Positions 7,387-18,129 are shown, counted from the first letter of the stretch. The stretch is DNA of 33,221 bases from Nitrosomonas sp. (GCA_021774075.1 JAJFJK010000063.1:1-33221), one strand, 5' to 3'. The notes: generated by a model not told the origin, from the sequence alone. Program-made: numbers and translations.

Positions 7387-8004
7387 TCAGCATTTTTTAA
7401 CTAATTCTTTTACGGGAGCAAAGCTTTGTCGATGTATGGGCGTTATACCATACATTTTTAACGCTGCAATATGCTTTTTTGTAGGATAACCTTTGTGTTG
7501 ATCAAACCCATATAGTGGATAACGCTGATGCAATTTTTGCATCTCTGCATCACGTGCGGTTTTGGCTAGAATGGATGCAGCAGAGATTTGTGGTATGAGA
7601 CTGTCCCCCTTGATTACAGTGCGTACCGGACATCCCAGTTGTGGGCTTTGGTTACCATCGACCAGTACGATATCAGGGACAAAAGGCAGGTTTATTACCG
7701 CTCGTTTCATAGCAAGCAAACTCGCTTGTAATATATTTAATTGATCAATTTCCATAACAGAAGCAGAAGCGATTGCCCATGCTTTAGCCTGTTGCTTAAT
7801 GGTGATTGTAAGTTGATCGCGCTTCTTCTCACTCAGTTTCTTTGAATCAGTCAGGCCATGTATAGTACAAGTATTCGCATGATCAAACACGACACATGCC
7901 GCATAAACCGGGCCGGCTAATGGTCCTCTGCCCGCCTCATCAACGCCACAAATCAGGCTGTTATCATCGCTAAAAGTCGCGCCTTCTTCCCATTGCATTG
8001 CCAT
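7387..8004 (-). CDS. rnhB: Ribonuclease HII
   Basis: About 205 residues, the usual size for RNase HII, which cuts RNA in RNA/DNA hybrids and single ribonucleotides in DNA. The catalytic [10 protein letters not shown] motif puts Asp22/Glu23 near the start, the third acidic residue is in DIVLVDGNQ, and the fourth is in the [12 protein letters not shown] region. The frame can be extended upstream to a GTG at 8040 that overlaps fabZ by 22 nt, but ATG 8004 gives a more usual N-terminus; no Shine-Dalgarno decides it. It directly follows fabZ, whereas lpxA and lpxB usually stand between these two genes in Proteobacteria. Confidence 0.93.
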   Translation of the reverse strand: MAMQWEEGATFSDDNSLICGVDEAGRGPLAGPVYAACVVFDHANTCTIHGLTDSKKLSEKKRDQLTITIKQQAKAWAIASASVMEIDQLNILQASLLAMKRAVINLPFVPDIVLVDGNQSPQLGCPVRTVIKGDSLIPQISAASILAKTARDAEMQKLHQRYPLYGFDQHKGYPTKKHIAALKMYGITPIHRQSFAPVKELVKKC

Positions 8005-8018
8005 TGCATCGTTTATGA

Positions 8019-8462
8019 CTATACGCTTCTTGCTGTGCACATTAATTTTGCTTCCGTAACCAGTTGATCATTCACTTCCGCACGCGCTGAATATTTCCAT
8101 AATCCTTTCTTTTCCCGATCTATGGAAACTTTTAGAATCAACTGATCACCTGCCATAACGGGGCGCTTAAAACGCACACCATCTATGCCAACAAAATAAT
8201 AAACGGAGTCATCTTTATTAGCAGAATTTTCCGTTCTAAGCGTCAAAACAGCCGCCGCCTGAGCTAATGCTTCAACAATTAGAACACCTGGCATAACGGG
8301 GTGATGAGGGAAATGCCCACCAAAAAATGGCTCATTTATGGATACATTTTTTAATGCAACGATATCTTTACCCGCCTCATAAGAAATCACACGATCCACT
8401 AATAAAAATGGATAACGATGTGGCAGATATTTTAAGATCTCATGGATATCCATAGCGCTCAT
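8019..8462 (-). CDS. fabZ: 3-hydroxyacyl-ACP dehydratase FabZ
   Basis: 147 residues, a complete hot-dog fold FabZ that dehydrates 3-hydroxyacyl-ACP in the fatty acid elongation cycle. Catalytic residues are visible: His50 in [12 protein letters not shown] and Glu64 in VEALAQ. The N-terminal motif [15 protein letters not shown] is canonical. It lies 61 bp after skp and before rnhB. The usual neighbours lpxD (before) and lpxA/lpxB (after) are missing, although FabZ competes for the same 3-hydroxyacyl-ACP pool that feeds lipid A synthesis. Confidence 0.97.
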   Translation of the reverse strand: MSAMDIHEILKYLPHRYPFLLVDRVISYEAGKDIVALKNVSINEPFFGGHFPHHPVMPGVLIVEALAQAAAVLTLRTENSANKDDSVYYFVGIDGVRFKRPVMAGDQLILKVSIDREKKGLWKYSARAEVNDQLVTEAKLMCTARSV

Positions 8463-8523
8463 TTTATTCCCCTTCCAGTCAAATATTTCGTAATTATTTT
8501 GTTATTTTTTAATCTAACAAGCA

Positions 8524-9078
8524 CTATTTTTTTTCTAATGCTTGGATAACTTGTTCGGTGATATCAATACGCAGACTTCGATAAACCGAATCTTGTTTTT
8601 GCAGTATTAAATCATATTGTTCCGTTTCGGCCACATTTCTGATGGCTCTATTGGCTCGTTCCAGAATTACACCATATTCCTCGTTCTGGCGCACACTCAA
8701 ATCTTCGCGCATTTGTCTATTTGCACGTTGATATTCACGACTGAGATTGGCAAGTTCCCGCTCTAAATCACCTCGCTTTGTATCATCCATGGTAATACTG
8801 TCATCTTCCAACTTCTCCTGCAATACTTTTGCTTGTTGCGTCATGAGCTGGATTTCTTCTTCACGCGGTAAAAATTCTTGCTCTATTTTATTCTTTGCTT
8901 TCACAGCTGGGATAGATTCCCGTAGAATTTTTTCTGTATCGACAATGCCAATTTTAAGCTCACCAGCATATGCACTGAAGAAAAAACTCGTAATGGGCAA
9001 GGCCACAATGCAAGATGCAATGATTAGACTGGGCCACCATTGTCGTTTTTGTTTCAATATTTTCTCCTGATTTTCCAA
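8524..9078 (-). CDS. skp: OmpH/Skp family periplasmic chaperone
   Basis: 184 residues, with a long basic N-terminus (KQKRQWW), then a hydrophobic signal or anchor segment (SLIIASCIVALPITSFFFSAYAG) and a coiled-coil-rich body starting KIGIVDTEKILRESIPAVKAK, typical of Skp. Skp trimers hold unfolded outer-membrane proteins in the periplasm for BamA. It starts 6 bp after bamA and is co-transcribed with it. The signal sequence begins after some 17 residues, longer than usual, so an internal start is possible but no ATG offers one. Confidence 0.9.
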   Translation of the reverse strand: MENQEKILKQKRQWWPSLIIASCIVALPITSFFFSAYAGELKIGIVDTEKILRESIPAVKAKNKIEQEFLPREEEIQLMTQQAKVLQEKLEDDSITMDDTKRGDLERELANLSREYQRANRQMREDLSVRQNEEYGVILERANRAIRNVAETEQYDLILQKQDSVYRSLRIDITEQVIQALEKK

Positions 9079-9084
9079 CTCGAT

Positions 9085-11424
9085 TTAGAAGCGTTGTCCA
9101 AATTGGAACTGGAATACTTGCAAATTGTCTCCAGGCTTGTCATTCAGAGGCCTGGCAAGACTGACCTTTAGCGGCCCCATAGGCGAAATCCACGTAACCG
9201 CTATACCTGCAGAATAGCGCAAATCATCCAAATTTATACTGCTGGCAAATACTGTACCACCATCCAGAAATGCGCTTAGACGAAGCGATCGGTCTTCGCG
9301 CATAAACGGCATCGGGAACAATACTTCTAAGTTACCCACAATACGCTTACTGCCGCCTAAAGCAAGGCCTCGACCAGTGAATACTGGGTCACCGTTTTCA
9401 TCGAATACCAGATCACCATTTATATCGCGTTGTTGTATGGGTTCGCGAGGACCCAGAGAGTTCAGATCATAGCCACGTACTGAATTGTTACCACCCGCAA
9501 AAAAGTTTTTAAAGAAAGGCAGTGGTTTACCCGCATAACCATCGCCGACGCCAAATTCAGTATTGAGAAGAAGTGTAAATATCTCTGTTAACGGGTAAAA
9601 CCATTTCTGGTTATAACTTAATTTAAAGTAATTCAAGTCCCCCCCGGGCACACTAACTTCACCAAATAACCGATGGGTTGTACCAGAAGTTGTATAAATA
9701 GCACTGTCACGCCGGTCACGTGCCCAACTTACCGTAACTGGAAAGTTATTGGTCGTTTGTCCAAATTCGTTTACAAAGTTTATGTTACGTTGCGGACTGT
9801 CCGCAAAAATTTTAATATCTGTTTGCTCGGCACCCAAACCAAATGAAACGATATCATTTTCGGCAATTGGAATACCCAAACGTACGGTCGTACCCGTAGT
9901 TTTTGTTCTAAATGCGCCAACGCGCCGTAACCGGCTTGTATTCAGATTTCTTTGAAATACATCAACACCAAGACTGACACCATCAACTGTAAAGTAAGGA
10001 TTGGTAAATGATACTGCCGCTGTCCTGTTAATACGCCCTGTATTCACCTGTAGACTAAAGAAATTCCCAGTACCAAAAATATTATTCTGAGAAACAGAAC
10101 CATTTAAGATTAAGCCTTCGCGATCAGAAAAACCAGCGCCAAACATAATGGCGCCTGTTGGTCTCTCAACCACGTTGATATTAATATCAACCTGGTCGGG
10201 CGCATCTGAAACAGCAGGTGTTTCTATATTAACTTCTGTAAAAAAGAACAGCCTGTCAACGCGTTGTCTGGAACGATTAATATTGGTTGTGGAATGCCAT
10301 GCGCCTTCCATCTGACGAAACTCCCGGCGTATGACTTCATCACGTGTGCGGTCATTCCCGGTTATATTAATACGACGTACATAGACACGGCGACCTGGAT
10401 CAACAAAGAAAGTGAAACCGGCTTGCTGCGCATCTTCATCCAATTCTGGTGATGCATTCACGTTTGCAAATGCATAACCATCATCACCCAAACGATCCGT
10501 TATCAGTTTTACTGACTCAGTCAGTTTCTCACGTGCAAATACGGCACCGGGTTCCAGCAATATCAGTTCACGCAGTTCTTCCTCAGGCACCAGCATTTCA
10601 CCTGCTAAATTAACATCAGAAACAGTATATTGCGCACCCTCATTAATATTTACCGTAATGTAAATATCCTGCATATTGGGTGTTATGGATACTTGCGTCG
10701 ATTCTATATTGAATTCTAAATAGCCATTATCCAGATAATGGGAACGTAAATTTTCCAGATCAGCGGATAATTTTTGTTTTGAATATTGATCATTCTTGGT
10801 GAACCAGGTTAACAAACCGGGTGTTGTCAGTGAAAATAAGCGTCTCAGATCATCGTCCTTAAACGCGTTAGTACCAACAAAGTTTATTTTTTTAATGCGT
10901 GCAGTTCGACCTTCATTAATATCAAAATTAATACCGACACGATTACGTTCCAGCGGTGTTGCGGTTGTGGTGATTTTGACGGAATATTTGCCACGGCTGA
11001 TATATTGCCGCTTTAATTCTTGTTCTGCTCTCTCCAGCAGGGAACGACTAAAAATTCTGGATTCAGCCAAACCCGCTTGTTTTAAACCTTCTTTCAGTTT
11101 GTCTTCCTCAAACTCTTTAGCGCCATTAATGTCAATCTGTGCAATCGCTGGACGTTCATCCACTTGCACAATCAAAATACCTTGCTCAGATTTTAACTTT
11201 ACATCCTGGAAAAAACCGGTGGCATACAGCGCCTTGATTGCAGCAATTGCCTTAGCTTCGTCAAGAACATCACCAACCTTAATGGGCAAGTAGGAAAACA
11301 CCGTCCCGGCCTCGGTGCGTTGTATCCCTTCTACACGGATATCTTGAACGACAAAAGTGTCACCGGCCCAGGAAGAAAAAGCGCACAACAGGGCAATTAG
11401 CGCAACAACAACCTTAAATTTCAT
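9085..11424 (-). CDS. bamA: Outer membrane assembly factor BamA
   Basis: 779 residues: signal peptide (MKFKVVVALIALLCAFSSWA), five POTRA repeats over about residues 22-425 (first: FVVQDIRVEGIQRTEAGTV), then an Omp85 beta barrel. The conserved loop-6 motif appears as VRGY in GGNNSVRGYDLNSLGP, and the protein ends in Phe (FGQRF), the outer-membrane insertion signal. BamA is the essential core of the machinery that folds outer-membrane barrels. It sits between rseP (3 bp upstream) and skp (6 bp downstream), the standard envelope-biogenesis order. Confidence 0.98.
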   Translation of the reverse strand: MKFKVVVALIALLCAFSSWAGDTFVVQDIRVEGIQRTEAGTVFSYLPIKVGDVLDEAKAIAAIKALYATGFFQDVKLKSEQGILIVQVDERPAIAQIDINGAKEFEEDKLKEGLKQAGLAESRIFSRSLLERAEQELKRQYISRGKYSVKITTTATPLERNRVGINFDINEGRTARIKKINFVGTNAFKDDDLRRLFSLTTPGLLTWFTKNDQYSKQKLSADLENLRSHYLDNGYLEFNIESTQVSITPNMQDIYITVNINEGAQYTVSDVNLAGEMLVPEEELRELILLEPGAVFAREKLTESVKLITDRLGDDGYAFANVNASPELDEDAQQAGFTFFVDPGRRVYVRRINITGNDRTRDEVIRREFRQMEGAWHSTTNINRSRQRVDRLFFFTEVNIETPAVSDAPDQVDININVVERPTGAIMFGAGFSDREGLILNGSVSQNNIFGTGNFFSLQVNTGRINRTAAVSFTNPYFTVDGVSLGVDVFQRNLNTSRLRRVGAFRTKTTGTTVRLGIPIAENDIVSFGLGAEQTDIKIFADSPQRNINFVNEFGQTTNNFPVTVSWARDRRDSAIYTTSGTTHRLFGEVSVPGGDLNYFKLSYNQKWFYPLTEIFTLLLNTEFGVGDGYAGKPLPFFKNFFAGGNNSVRGYDLNSLGPREPIQQRDINGDLVFDENGDPVFTGRGLALGGSKRIVGNLEVLFPMPFMREDRSLRLSAFLDGGTVFASSINLDDLRYSAGIAVTWISPMGPLKVSLARPLNDKPGDNLQVFQFQFGQRF

Positions 11425-11427
11425 TAT

Positions 11428-12795
11428 CTAACCAGTGATCAACCGATCTATATCATTGTATATGGCAAATGTCATGAGCGTGAACAGCATAGCCAAGCCT
11501 ATACCTTGTCCTATCATCATAGCTCTTTCGGAAAGTGGCTTACCTCTAATGATTTCGATAACATAATACATTAAATGCCCACCATCCAGAACGGGAATGG
11601 GCAATAAATTTAAAACAGCCAAACTAACACTGATTAACGCAAGAAATGCCAAGTATGAAACCAAGCCCATTTGTGCGGACTGACCCGCATAATCGGCAAT
11701 TGAAATGGGGCCGCTTACATTTTTCCATGACACGTCACCCATAATCATTTTGGATAACATTTGAAATGTTAGTACCGTGGTTTCCCAGGTTTTCTCTGTG
11801 GCTTTTATAACAGCAGTACCTGGCGGGTAAGTGACTTTGACAAGCATTGCGTCAAATTCAGCTTGATTCACTTCAGGCACAATACCAATTTTGCCAATTT
11901 TCTTGCCGCGCTCAGAAGCGGACTCCGGCGTAATATCGATATCAATCACTTGATCGTTACGCAAAACCACCATCTGCAAAATCTTATCCGGATTATCACG
12001 GATGACATGCACAAGCTCTATCCAGTTGATAATTTCATCACCATTCACCGCGAGGATCTCATCACCTACCAGCAGTCCAGCATAATAGCCGGCTCCATCA
12101 GGAATTACTTCTGCAATGATCGGTTCAATAATGGGTTGATGGATATTGAAGCCCATCGTTGCCAGGAAATTTTCATCGACTTCATCAGGGTGAATACCAC
12201 TGAGATCTAACTCTCGCCAATTAGTTTGCCCGCGCTCATTAACGGTTTCAACACTGATCCGAGAGGCTTGATCAATGGCATATCGCAACAATGTCCAACG
12301 TGCATCCTGCCAGCTCGCCACCGATTCATTTTCAATACTTACAATGGTTTCTCCCGCTTCAAATTGTGCAACTGCGGCAGGCGTTTCCGGCACAACCGGC
12401 CCAAGTATTGGCTTCATACCATCGACACCGAGTATGAAGAGCATCCAGTACAATACAATGGCCAGTAAGAAATTAGCGATAGGGCCAGCTGCAACTATGG
12501 CAAAACGCCGTTTAACCGGCTGACGATTAAATGCGCGCGGAAGATCAGCCGGCTCAACTTTCCCTTCGGTCTCGTCCAGCATTTTGACATAACCACCTAA
12601 CGGGATTGCTGCAACAATCCATTCCGTTTGATCTTTACCCCATCGTCTACGAAAAATTGGCTGACCAAAACCAATTGAGAAACGTAAAACCTTTACACCA
12701 TTCCAGCGTGCAACCACATAGTGGCCAAATTCATGAAAGGTAATCAGTACGCCTAACGCGACGATAAAAGAAATGATGGTAAAAAGTATTGACAT
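11428..12795 (-). CDS. rseP: RIP zinc metalloprotease RseP
   Basis: A site-2-type intramembrane metalloprotease that releases sigma-E from its cleaved anti-sigma factor. From Met 12795 the zinc motif HEFGH falls at residues 21-25 in the first membrane helix, two PDZ-like regions occupy the periplasmic middle part (IIAEVIPDGAGYYAGLLVGD), and the C-terminal helices contain NLLPIPVLDGGH, the second active-site motif. The frame opens at ATG 12810, but GGA about 6 nt before ATG 12795 and the family N-terminus favour the latter. Unlike its usual tight coupling to dxr, it is separated from dxr by about 340 bp. Confidence 0.95.
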   Translation of the reverse strand: MSILFTIISFIVALGVLITFHEFGHYVVARWNGVKVLRFSIGFGQPIFRRRWGKDQTEWIVAAIPLGGYVKMLDETEGKVEPADLPRAFNRQPVKRRFAIVAAGPIANFLLAIVLYWMLFILGVDGMKPILGPVVPETPAAVAQFEAGETIVSIENESVASWQDARWTLLRYAIDQASRISVETVNERGQTNWRELDLSGIHPDEVDENFLATMGFNIHQPIIEPIIAEVIPDGAGYYAGLLVGDEILAVNGDEIINWIELVHVIRDNPDKILQMVVLRNDQVIDIDITPESASERGKKIGKIGIVPEVNQAEFDAMLVKVTYPPGTAVIKATEKTWETTVLTFQMLSKMIMGDVSWKNVSGPISIADYAGQSAQMGLVSYLAFLALISVSLAVLNLLPIPVLDGGHLMYYVIEIIRGKPLSERAMMIGQGIGLAMLFTLMTFAIYNDIDRLITG

Positions 12796-13132
12796 ATCAA
12801 TCCATTGCACTTGAAATAGTAATATAGAAATATTCTAGCTGATTAACTGTCATCATCTCACATCACTTAATCCCAACAATCGCAGCTGAATGGCATTGTG
12901 AATGCGCGTAGTTAAAAGCAAAGAGCAGTTTGCAAACATCATAGTAACGTCATTAGCCCCGCAAATTAGCACCATCGTCACAGTTAAATGCCGAATATTA
13001 TTCTTAACCTATGATTAGTTATTCGCTGCAACGTTCAATGACGGTTATTGGTAATACTAAAGGGCACTTCTAAAGTACAACAGTATATTACCATTGGAGA
13101 AAATAACGCGTTGTCGCAATTTGCGACATTTT
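12796..13132. other. Intergenic stretch between dxr and rseP
   Basis: About 340 bp without a supported gene inside an otherwise tightly packed operon. It contains a solo tip of the family A element (GGGCACTTCTAAA at about 13062-13074) preceded by TAAA, and near dxr a perfect 7-bp hairpin. I see no convincing promoter for rseP-bamA here, though a separate start would be plausible given the gap. Confidence 0.5.
13062..13074 (+). repeat. Solo terminal tip of family A element
   Basis: GGGCACTTCTAAA matches the tip of the family A terminal repeat and is preceded by TAAA, the same sequence that flanks copy 2. No second tip or interior follows, so it is either a remnant of a deleted copy or a chance match. 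Confidence 0.4.
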
Positions 13133-13134
13133 TT
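13112..13134 (+). terminator. Terminator-like hairpin at the dxr stop codon
   Basis: TGTCGCA and TGCGACA (13112-13118 and 13122-13128) form a perfect 7-bp stem around ATT, followed on the plus strand by a six-T run that overlaps the dxr stop. The T-run is on the plus strand, so it would stop antisense transcripts entering dxr. In the dxr mRNA it is a plain stem-loop just after the stop. Confidence 0.45.
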
Positions 13135-14323
13135 ATTTTAAATTCGCCAACCATTCACGCGCTGCGGTACGCGCCAAACGATCCGCTTTCAGCACATCGT
13201 CAAGGATCGAAACCTCCTCGTGCGGTATGCTCAGCATAACATGTTCAATCATCAATGGAATGGCCGTAAAAGGCATCTGTTCATTGAGAAATGATTCGAC
13301 CGCAATCTCATTCGCGGCATTAAGAACGGCAGGCATATTACCGCCTTCAGCAAGCGCCTTATACGCCAACTTCAAGCAAGGGAAGCGTTCAAAATCAGGC
13401 GCCTCGAAATCTAAATGCGCTACTGCAAACATATCCAATGGTGCTACACCACTATCTATTCTGTCAGGATACCCCATCGCATGTGCAATCGGTGTACGCA
13501 TATCTGGATTACCCAATTGCGCTAATACCGAGCCATCTATGTATTGCACCATGGAATGAATAACACTTTGCGGATGGATCACAACCTGAATTTTTTCCGG
13601 CGCAGCGTTAAATAACCAATGCGCCTCAATAACCTCTAGCCCCTTATTCATCATGGTCGCTGAATCAACCGATATTTTTCTGCCCATATCCCAATTGGGA
13701 TGCGCACAAGCCTGAGCAGGCGTCACTTGCTCTAATGAGGCTAATGGCGCTTCTCTAAATGGCCCGCCAGACGCCGTTAATAATATGTGGCTAACGCCTT
13801 CGGCTGATAGATTGCCATTAAATTTATGTGGCAGGGACTGATATATCGCATTATGTTCGCTATCAATCGGCAATAACGTGGCGCCATGTTGTTTTACAAG
13901 GTCCATAAAAATACGTCCAGCCATAACCAGTGTTTCTTTATTGGCAAGCAATACAAGCTTTCCGCTTTGTGCAGCAGCAAATGTTGGAAGTATGCCTGCA
14001 GCACCAACAATAGCAGCCATTACCACATCTACTTCAGGCAATGAAGCCACTTTTTCCAATGCTTCAATGCCTGCGAGAACTTCTGTCTCCAGTCCAACGT
14101 TATTGTTGATTAAGTTAGCTAATTGTTCGGCGCTTGATGGATCCAGCATGACCGCATAACGTGGACAAAAACGTTGACATTGTTGCAACATCGCATCGAC
14201 ATTATTGTTTGCGGTTAAAGCGACAACTTTGAATCGATCCGGATGACGCGCGACCACATCGAGCGTGCTCTCGCCAATACTGCCAGTAGAACCAAGAATA
14301 GTGAGGCGACGAATTGTATTCAT
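13133..14323 (-). CDS. dxr: 1-deoxy-D-xylulose 5-phosphate reductoisomerase
   Basis: 396 residues, full length. Dxr makes 2-C-methyl-D-erythritol 4-phosphate, the committed step of the MEP isoprenoid pathway that ultimately feeds UppS next door. The NADPH-binding [14 protein letters not shown] is at residues 10-23, the metal-binding region shows [11 protein letters not shown], and the substrate-site motifs [10 protein letters not shown] and [18 protein letters not shown] are intact. The start codon overlaps the cdsA stop by 4 nt (ATGA), which implies translational coupling. Confidence 0.98.
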   Translation of the reverse strand: MNTIRRLTILGSTGSIGESTLDVVARHPDRFKVVALTANNNVDAMLQQCQRFCPRYAVMLDPSSAEQLANLINNNVGLETEVLAGIEALEKVASLPEVDVVMAAIVGAAGILPTFAAAQSGKLVLLANKETLVMAGRIFMDLVKQHGATLLPIDSEHNAIYQSLPHKFNGNLSAEGVSHILLTASGGPFREAPLASLEQVTPAQACAHPNWDMGRKISVDSATMMNKGLEVIEAHWLFNAAPEKIQVVIHPQSVIHSMVQYIDGSVLAQLGNPDMRTPIAHAMGYPDRIDSGVAPLDMFAVAHLDFEAPDFERFPCLKLAYKALAEGGNMPAVLNAANEIAVESFLNEQMPFTAIPLMIEHVMLSIPHEEVSILDDVLKADRLARTAAREWLANLK

Positions 14324-15144
14324 AACGAGGGGGAATAAAAAATTAGCAATGCCAAAATAGCCAATGGCAAAGTTGAGGTTAGCGCGTCAATACGATCCAG
14401 AATCCCGCCATGGCCTGGCAATATGTTGCCGCTGTCTTTCATACCTGCTTGACGCTTTATCAGCGATTCAAATAAATCACCGATAATACCTAACACGGCC
14501 ATGAGTAGTAATAATGGTATGAGCATCGTCATCAAAGACGCTTCAGCAACCATATAATCCCAAATCAAACCATATAAGAGGACGGCTACCAATGCGCCTG
14601 CCACCCCTTCCCATGTTTTGCCAGGACTAATAATTGCAGCCAGTTTATGTTTACCCCAAGCACGCCCCGCAAAATATGCCGCCGTATCAGAAATCCATAT
14701 GGTTACCATAAAACCCAGTAACAGCGCGGGACTAATAGCCCGCAGCTGATACAGAGCAAGGCAAATTGGCATGAGTACAAGCCACCCAATGAACATTAGA
14801 AGTATTGGATTTTTAATAACCAGGAATTGTTTCAGGAATAACGGTACACCGACGATCCAGAAAAATACAGAAACGACATAAATCCAGAGAAAATCGGATG
14901 TATAGGGATCAACCTTGATCGCCTCACTTAACAAAAACAGTAACTCTCCACCGATCAAGGTAGTCAACACCATGTAGAGCGTTGTGTTTCTAACGGAAAA
15001 TTTGGACAGGTTACTCCATTCTCTCGAACCGATAATTGTCAGTACCAGTAACAATGTAGCCCAGAAAATATCTTGCAGGTAAAACAATGCAGCAAGGAAT
15101 AAAGGCAGTATGATCACTGCCGTGAGAATACGGGTTTTAAGCAT
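14320..15144 (-). CDS. cdsA: Phosphatidate cytidylyltransferase
   Basis: 274 residues with about eight membrane helices. CdsA makes CDP-diacylglycerol from phosphatidic acid and CTP, the precursor of all phospholipid head groups. The full C-terminal family signature is present: [20 protein letters not shown] followed by [17 protein letters not shown] precedes the ATG, which overlaps the uppS stop as TAATG. It is part of the uppS-cdsA-dxr block. Confidence 0.97.
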   Translation of the reverse strand: MLKTRILTAVIILPLFLAALFYLQDIFWATLLLVLTIIGSREWSNLSKFSVRNTTLYMVLTTLIGGELLFLLSEAIKVDPYTSDFLWIYVVSVFFWIVGVPLFLKQFLVIKNPILLMFIGWLVLMPICLALYQLRAISPALLLGFMVTIWISDTAAYFAGRAWGKHKLAAIISPGKTWEGVAGALVAVLLYGLIWDYMVAEASLMTMLIPLLLLMAVLGIIGDLFESLIKRQAGMKDSGNILPGHGGILDRIDALTSTLPLAILALLIFYSPSL

Positions 15145-15911
15145 TATCCTTCAGCCGTTAACGAAACTTGGATCTGTTCACTGGTTCTACCAAACCGGCG
15201 TTCACGTTGCTGATAAGATTGAATGGCCAGATCAAATTCATTTTCATCAAAATCTGGCCAGAGTGTTTGGGTAAAATACAATTCTGTATAAGCTAATTGC
15301 CACAATAAGAAATTGCTGATGCGACATTCTCCACCGGTACGAATAAATAAATCAGGTTCCGGTGCATAATTCATGGCAAGGTAAGGCGTTAAGCTCTCTT
15401 CCTTAAAATCAAATTGATGATTGGGAGACTGTGCCATCATCTTGCGTATGGCCTGCATAATATCCCAACGCCCCCCATAATTCGCAGCGATGGTAAATGT
15501 TAGACGCGAATTATTAGCGGTTAATTGCTCACCCTTACGGATAAATTCAATGATCTTGGGTTCAAATTTGGATATATCGCCAATAACTTTAAAACGAATG
15601 TCATTTTCATGCAGCTTGACAAGTTCTTGCTCCAGAGCACCAATAAAAAGCTGCATTAAGAATGTAACTTCATCAGCGGGACGTCGCCAGTTTTCGCTGC
15701 TAAAGGCAAACAAGGTAAGATACTCAACACCACGTTCTATACAGGCCTTAATGACGCCGCGAACAGTTTCAACGCCTTGCTTGTGGCCCGATACACGAGG
15801 CATCAAGCGACCCTTTGCCCATCGACCGTTACCATCCATAATAATAGCAACATGCCTGGGTATCGAATCTGTTTCAGGTATTTCTCGAGTTGAACTCGTG
15901 TTTTGAGGCAT
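15144..15911 (-). CDS. uppS: Undecaprenyl diphosphate synthase (isoprenyl transferase)
   Basis: 255 residues, a cis-prenyltransferase that extends farnesyl diphosphate to C55 undecaprenyl diphosphate, the lipid carrier for peptidoglycan and polysaccharides. [15 protein letters not shown] places the catalytic Asp at residue 26, the same position as in E. coli. [25 protein letters not shown] and the C-terminal [20 protein letters not shown] motifs are all intact. It starts 1 bp after the frr stop (TGATATG). Confidence 0.97.
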   Translation of the reverse strand: MPQNTSSTREIPETDSIPRHVAIIMDGNGRWAKGRLMPRVSGHKQGVETVRGVIKACIERGVEYLTLFAFSSENWRRPADEVTFLMQLFIGALEQELVKLHENDIRFKVIGDISKFEPKIIEFIRKGEQLTANNSRLTFTIAANYGGRWDIMQAIRKMMAQSPNHQFDFKEESLTPYLAMNYAPEPDLFIRTGGECRISNFLLWQLAYTELYFTQTLWPDFDENEFDLAIQSYQQRERRFGRTSEQIQVSLTAEG

Positions 15912-15912
15912 A

Positions 15913-16470
15913 TCAAACAGCCATCAGCTCGGCTTCCTTAACTTGTAATATTTTATCTACATCAACAATATAACGATCCGTAAGTTTCTGAATTTCTTCC
16001 TGACCACGCCGGTCGTCATCCTCAGATATTTCTTTGGCCTTTAATAATTCTTTTAATTGAGCGTTTGCATCACGACGAATATTACGCATGGCTACACGCA
16101 CGGTTTCTGCTTCCTGTTTAACAACCTTGGTAAGATCCCGGCGACGCTCTTCGGTTAATAGTGGCATGGGTACGCGAATGGTCTCACCAACAGACATGGG
16201 GTTTAGACCCAAGCCGGAATCTCGAATCGCTTTCTCAACCGCATTGGCTAAACTTTTTTCCCAAGGAATCACACCGATTGTGCGTGCATCAATCAAGTTT
16301 ATATTGGCTACCTGGGTTATCGGCGTTGGCGAACCATAGTAATCTACCATGACGTGATCCAACAAACCAGTATGTGCGCGTCCGCTCCTCACTTTACTTA
16401 AATCAGTCTTTAATGCTTCTAGACTTTTTTGCATTTTCTGTTCAGCAGCTGCTTTTACATCGGCATTCAT
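15913..16470 (-). CDS. frr: Ribosome recycling factor
   Basis: 185 residues, exactly the family length. Frr with EF-G splits post-termination ribosomes. Conserved patterns: [17 protein letters not shown] near residue 24, [35 protein letters not shown] and VRNIRRDAN-like [16 protein letters not shown] about 9 nt upstream of ATG 16470 is the ribosome binding site. It follows pyrH by 52 bp. Confidence 0.98.
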   Translation of the reverse strand: MNADVKAAAEQKMQKSLEALKTDLSKVRSGRAHTGLLDHVMVDYYGSPTPITQVANINLIDARTIGVIPWEKSLANAVEKAIRDSGLGLNPMSVGETIRVPMPLLTEERRRDLTKVVKQEAETVRVAMRNIRRDANAQLKELLKAKEISEDDDRRGQEEIQKLTDRYIVDVDKILQVKEAELMAV

Positions 16471-16522
16471 AATGGTTATTCCTTTTGTATCTCCATGACA
16501 AAAGACTTAAAATAAATTTGGG

Positions 16523-17236
16523 TCAGATTTTTACCAACGTTCCTTCATCCTCTCCCAGAATTATACGTTTAAGTGCGCCAGCTTTAAAGATACTAAATAC
16601 TTTTAGCAACAGCTTCTGATCTCTACATAACGTTAATGCCGTTGCATCCATAACTTGTAGATTTTTGGCAATTGCCTCATCAAATGATATTTCCTGGTAA
16701 CGTGTGGCATGTGGGTCAAGCTTAGGATCGCTGGTATAAACACCGTCAACCTTGGTTGCTTTAAGCAGGATATCTACATCCATTTCCATACCGCGTAATG
16801 CCGCAGCAGTATCGGTAGTAAAAAACGGATTACCTGTTCCGGCTGCAAAAATGACCACTCTGCCTTCTTGTAAATAGCTCACCGCCTTGCCACGAATATA
16901 GGGTTCAACCACTTGCTCTATATGTATAGCAGATTGTATTTGTGTCATCAAGCCAGCATGCTTCATTGTGTCCTGCAGCGCCAAAGCATTCATGACTGTT
17001 GCCAACATACCCATATAATCAGCAGTAACGCGATCTATTCCATCATTAGCAGATGTCATGCCGCGAAAAATGTTACCGCCACCGACAACAATGGCAATCT
17101 CTACACCCAGTTTACTGATTTCATCAATTTCGGCAACAATTCTTGCCATTATTTCTCGATTAATGCCATAACTGTCTTCACCCATCAGGGCTTCACCAGA
17201 CAGTTTCAGTAAAATGCGTTTATATTTAGCAGCCAT
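16523..17236 (-). CDS. pyrH: UMP kinase
   Basis: 237 residues, a hexameric bacterial UMP kinase of the amino-acid-kinase fold that converts UMP to UDP. Motifs: [15 protein letters not shown] at the N-terminus, [10 protein letters not shown] near residue 50, [17 protein letters not shown], and the ATP site [17 protein letters not shown]. It lies 11 bp after tsf. No obvious Shine-Dalgarno precedes the ATG, so its translation may depend on coupling to tsf. Confidence 0.98.
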   Translation of the reverse strand: MAAKYKRILLKLSGEALMGEDSYGINREIMARIVAEIDEISKLGVEIAIVVGGGNIFRGMTSANDGIDRVTADYMGMLATVMNALALQDTMKHAGLMTQIQSAIHIEQVVEPYIRGKAVSYLQEGRVVIFAAGTGNPFFTTDTAAALRGMEMDVDILLKATKVDGVYTSDPKLDPHATRYQEISFDEAIAKNLQVMDATALTLCRDQKLLLKVFSIFKAGALKRIILGEDEGTLVKI

Positions 17237-17247
17237 TGATCATGAAA

Positions 17248-18129
17248 TTATTTTTGACCCATTTGCGCTTTTACTTCATCCGCAAAATTCTCAGATTTCT
17301 TCTCAATGCCTTCACCCACAACAAACATAGTGAAACCATTAACCTGGGCTGATTTTTTCGCCAGTAATTTTTCTACGGTTTGGTCCGGGTCCTTAACAAA
17401 AGGTTGACCCAATAAAGTTACTTCTGCAAGATATTTGGTAATGCGTCCTTCGACCATTTTCTCAACAATATTTGCCGGCTTGCCACTTTCAGCTGCCTGC
17501 GCAGAAAATATTTGACGTTCATGATCCAGCACATCAGCTGACACCTGTTCTTTGGAGACACAGATTGGCTTACTGGCTGCAATATGCATTGCAATATCCT
17601 TACCGAGCACCTCATCGCCACCGGTATAGTCAACCATCACACCAATCTTGGTGCCATGCAGATAAGCAGCAAGCTGCCCTTCCGTAGCATGACGACCGCA
17701 TCGACGTATTGAAATATTTTCGCCCAGCTTCATGACCATTGCCTTACGAGTCGCTTCTACCGTTTCACCACAAGCCAATGACGCATCATTTAGCGCTGCT
17801 ATATCCGTTAGATTTTTTGTTGCAACAAGTTCCGCCACATTTTTAGCAAAGTTAACAAGGTCTTCATTCCTTGCCACAAAATCAGTTTCACAATTCACTT
17901 CTACCAGTGCGCCAGTTTGTTGATCGGCTGCTATAAAAACACCAACAACACCTTCAGCCGCGATGCGTCCAGCTGCTTTGCTTGCTTTGGCGCCACTCTT
18001 AATTCTCATAAGATCTTCTGCTGCTTTGATATCGCCATCAGTTTCTAACAGCGCTTTCTTGCATTCCATCATGCCAAGCCCAGTCAACTCGCGCAGTTCT
18101 TTTACCATGCTTGCGGTAATAGCCGCCAT
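17248..18129 (-). CDS. tsf: Translation elongation factor Ts
   Basis: 293 residues, full-length EF-Ts, the nucleotide exchange factor of EF-Tu. The N-terminal UBA-like domain [20 protein letters not shown] and the EF-Tu-contacting [10 protein letters not shown] motif (about residue 81) are conserved. GGAG 6 nt before ATG 18129 is the ribosome binding site. The 131-bp spacer to rpsB carries a weak attenuator-like hairpin. Confidence 0.98.
   Translation of the reverse strand: MAAITASMVKELRELTGLGMMECKKALLETDGDIKAAEDLMRIKSGAKASKAAGRIAAEGVVGVFIAADQQTGALVEVNCETDFVARNEDLVNFAKNVAELVATKNLTDIAALNDASLACGETVEATRKAMVMKLGENISIRRCGRHATEGQLAAYLHGTKIGVMVDYTGGDEVLGKDIAMHIAASKPICVSKEQVSADVLDHERQIFSAQAAESGKPANIVEKMVEGRITKYLAEVTLLGQPFVKDPDQTVEKLLAKKSAQVNGFTMFVVGEGIEKKSENFADEVKAQMGQK

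Noticed and set aside
7316-7393. Minus-strand frame beginning with a signal-peptide-like sequence at the rnhB stop
   Set aside because: The signal-like start ([10 protein letters not shown]) overlaps the rnhB end, and the frame runs out of phase into the CopD-like gene without any recognisable domain.
10796-11293. 165-codon plus-strand frame inside bamA
   Set aside because: It lies wholly antisense to conserved POTRA-domain codons and shows no domain or start signal.
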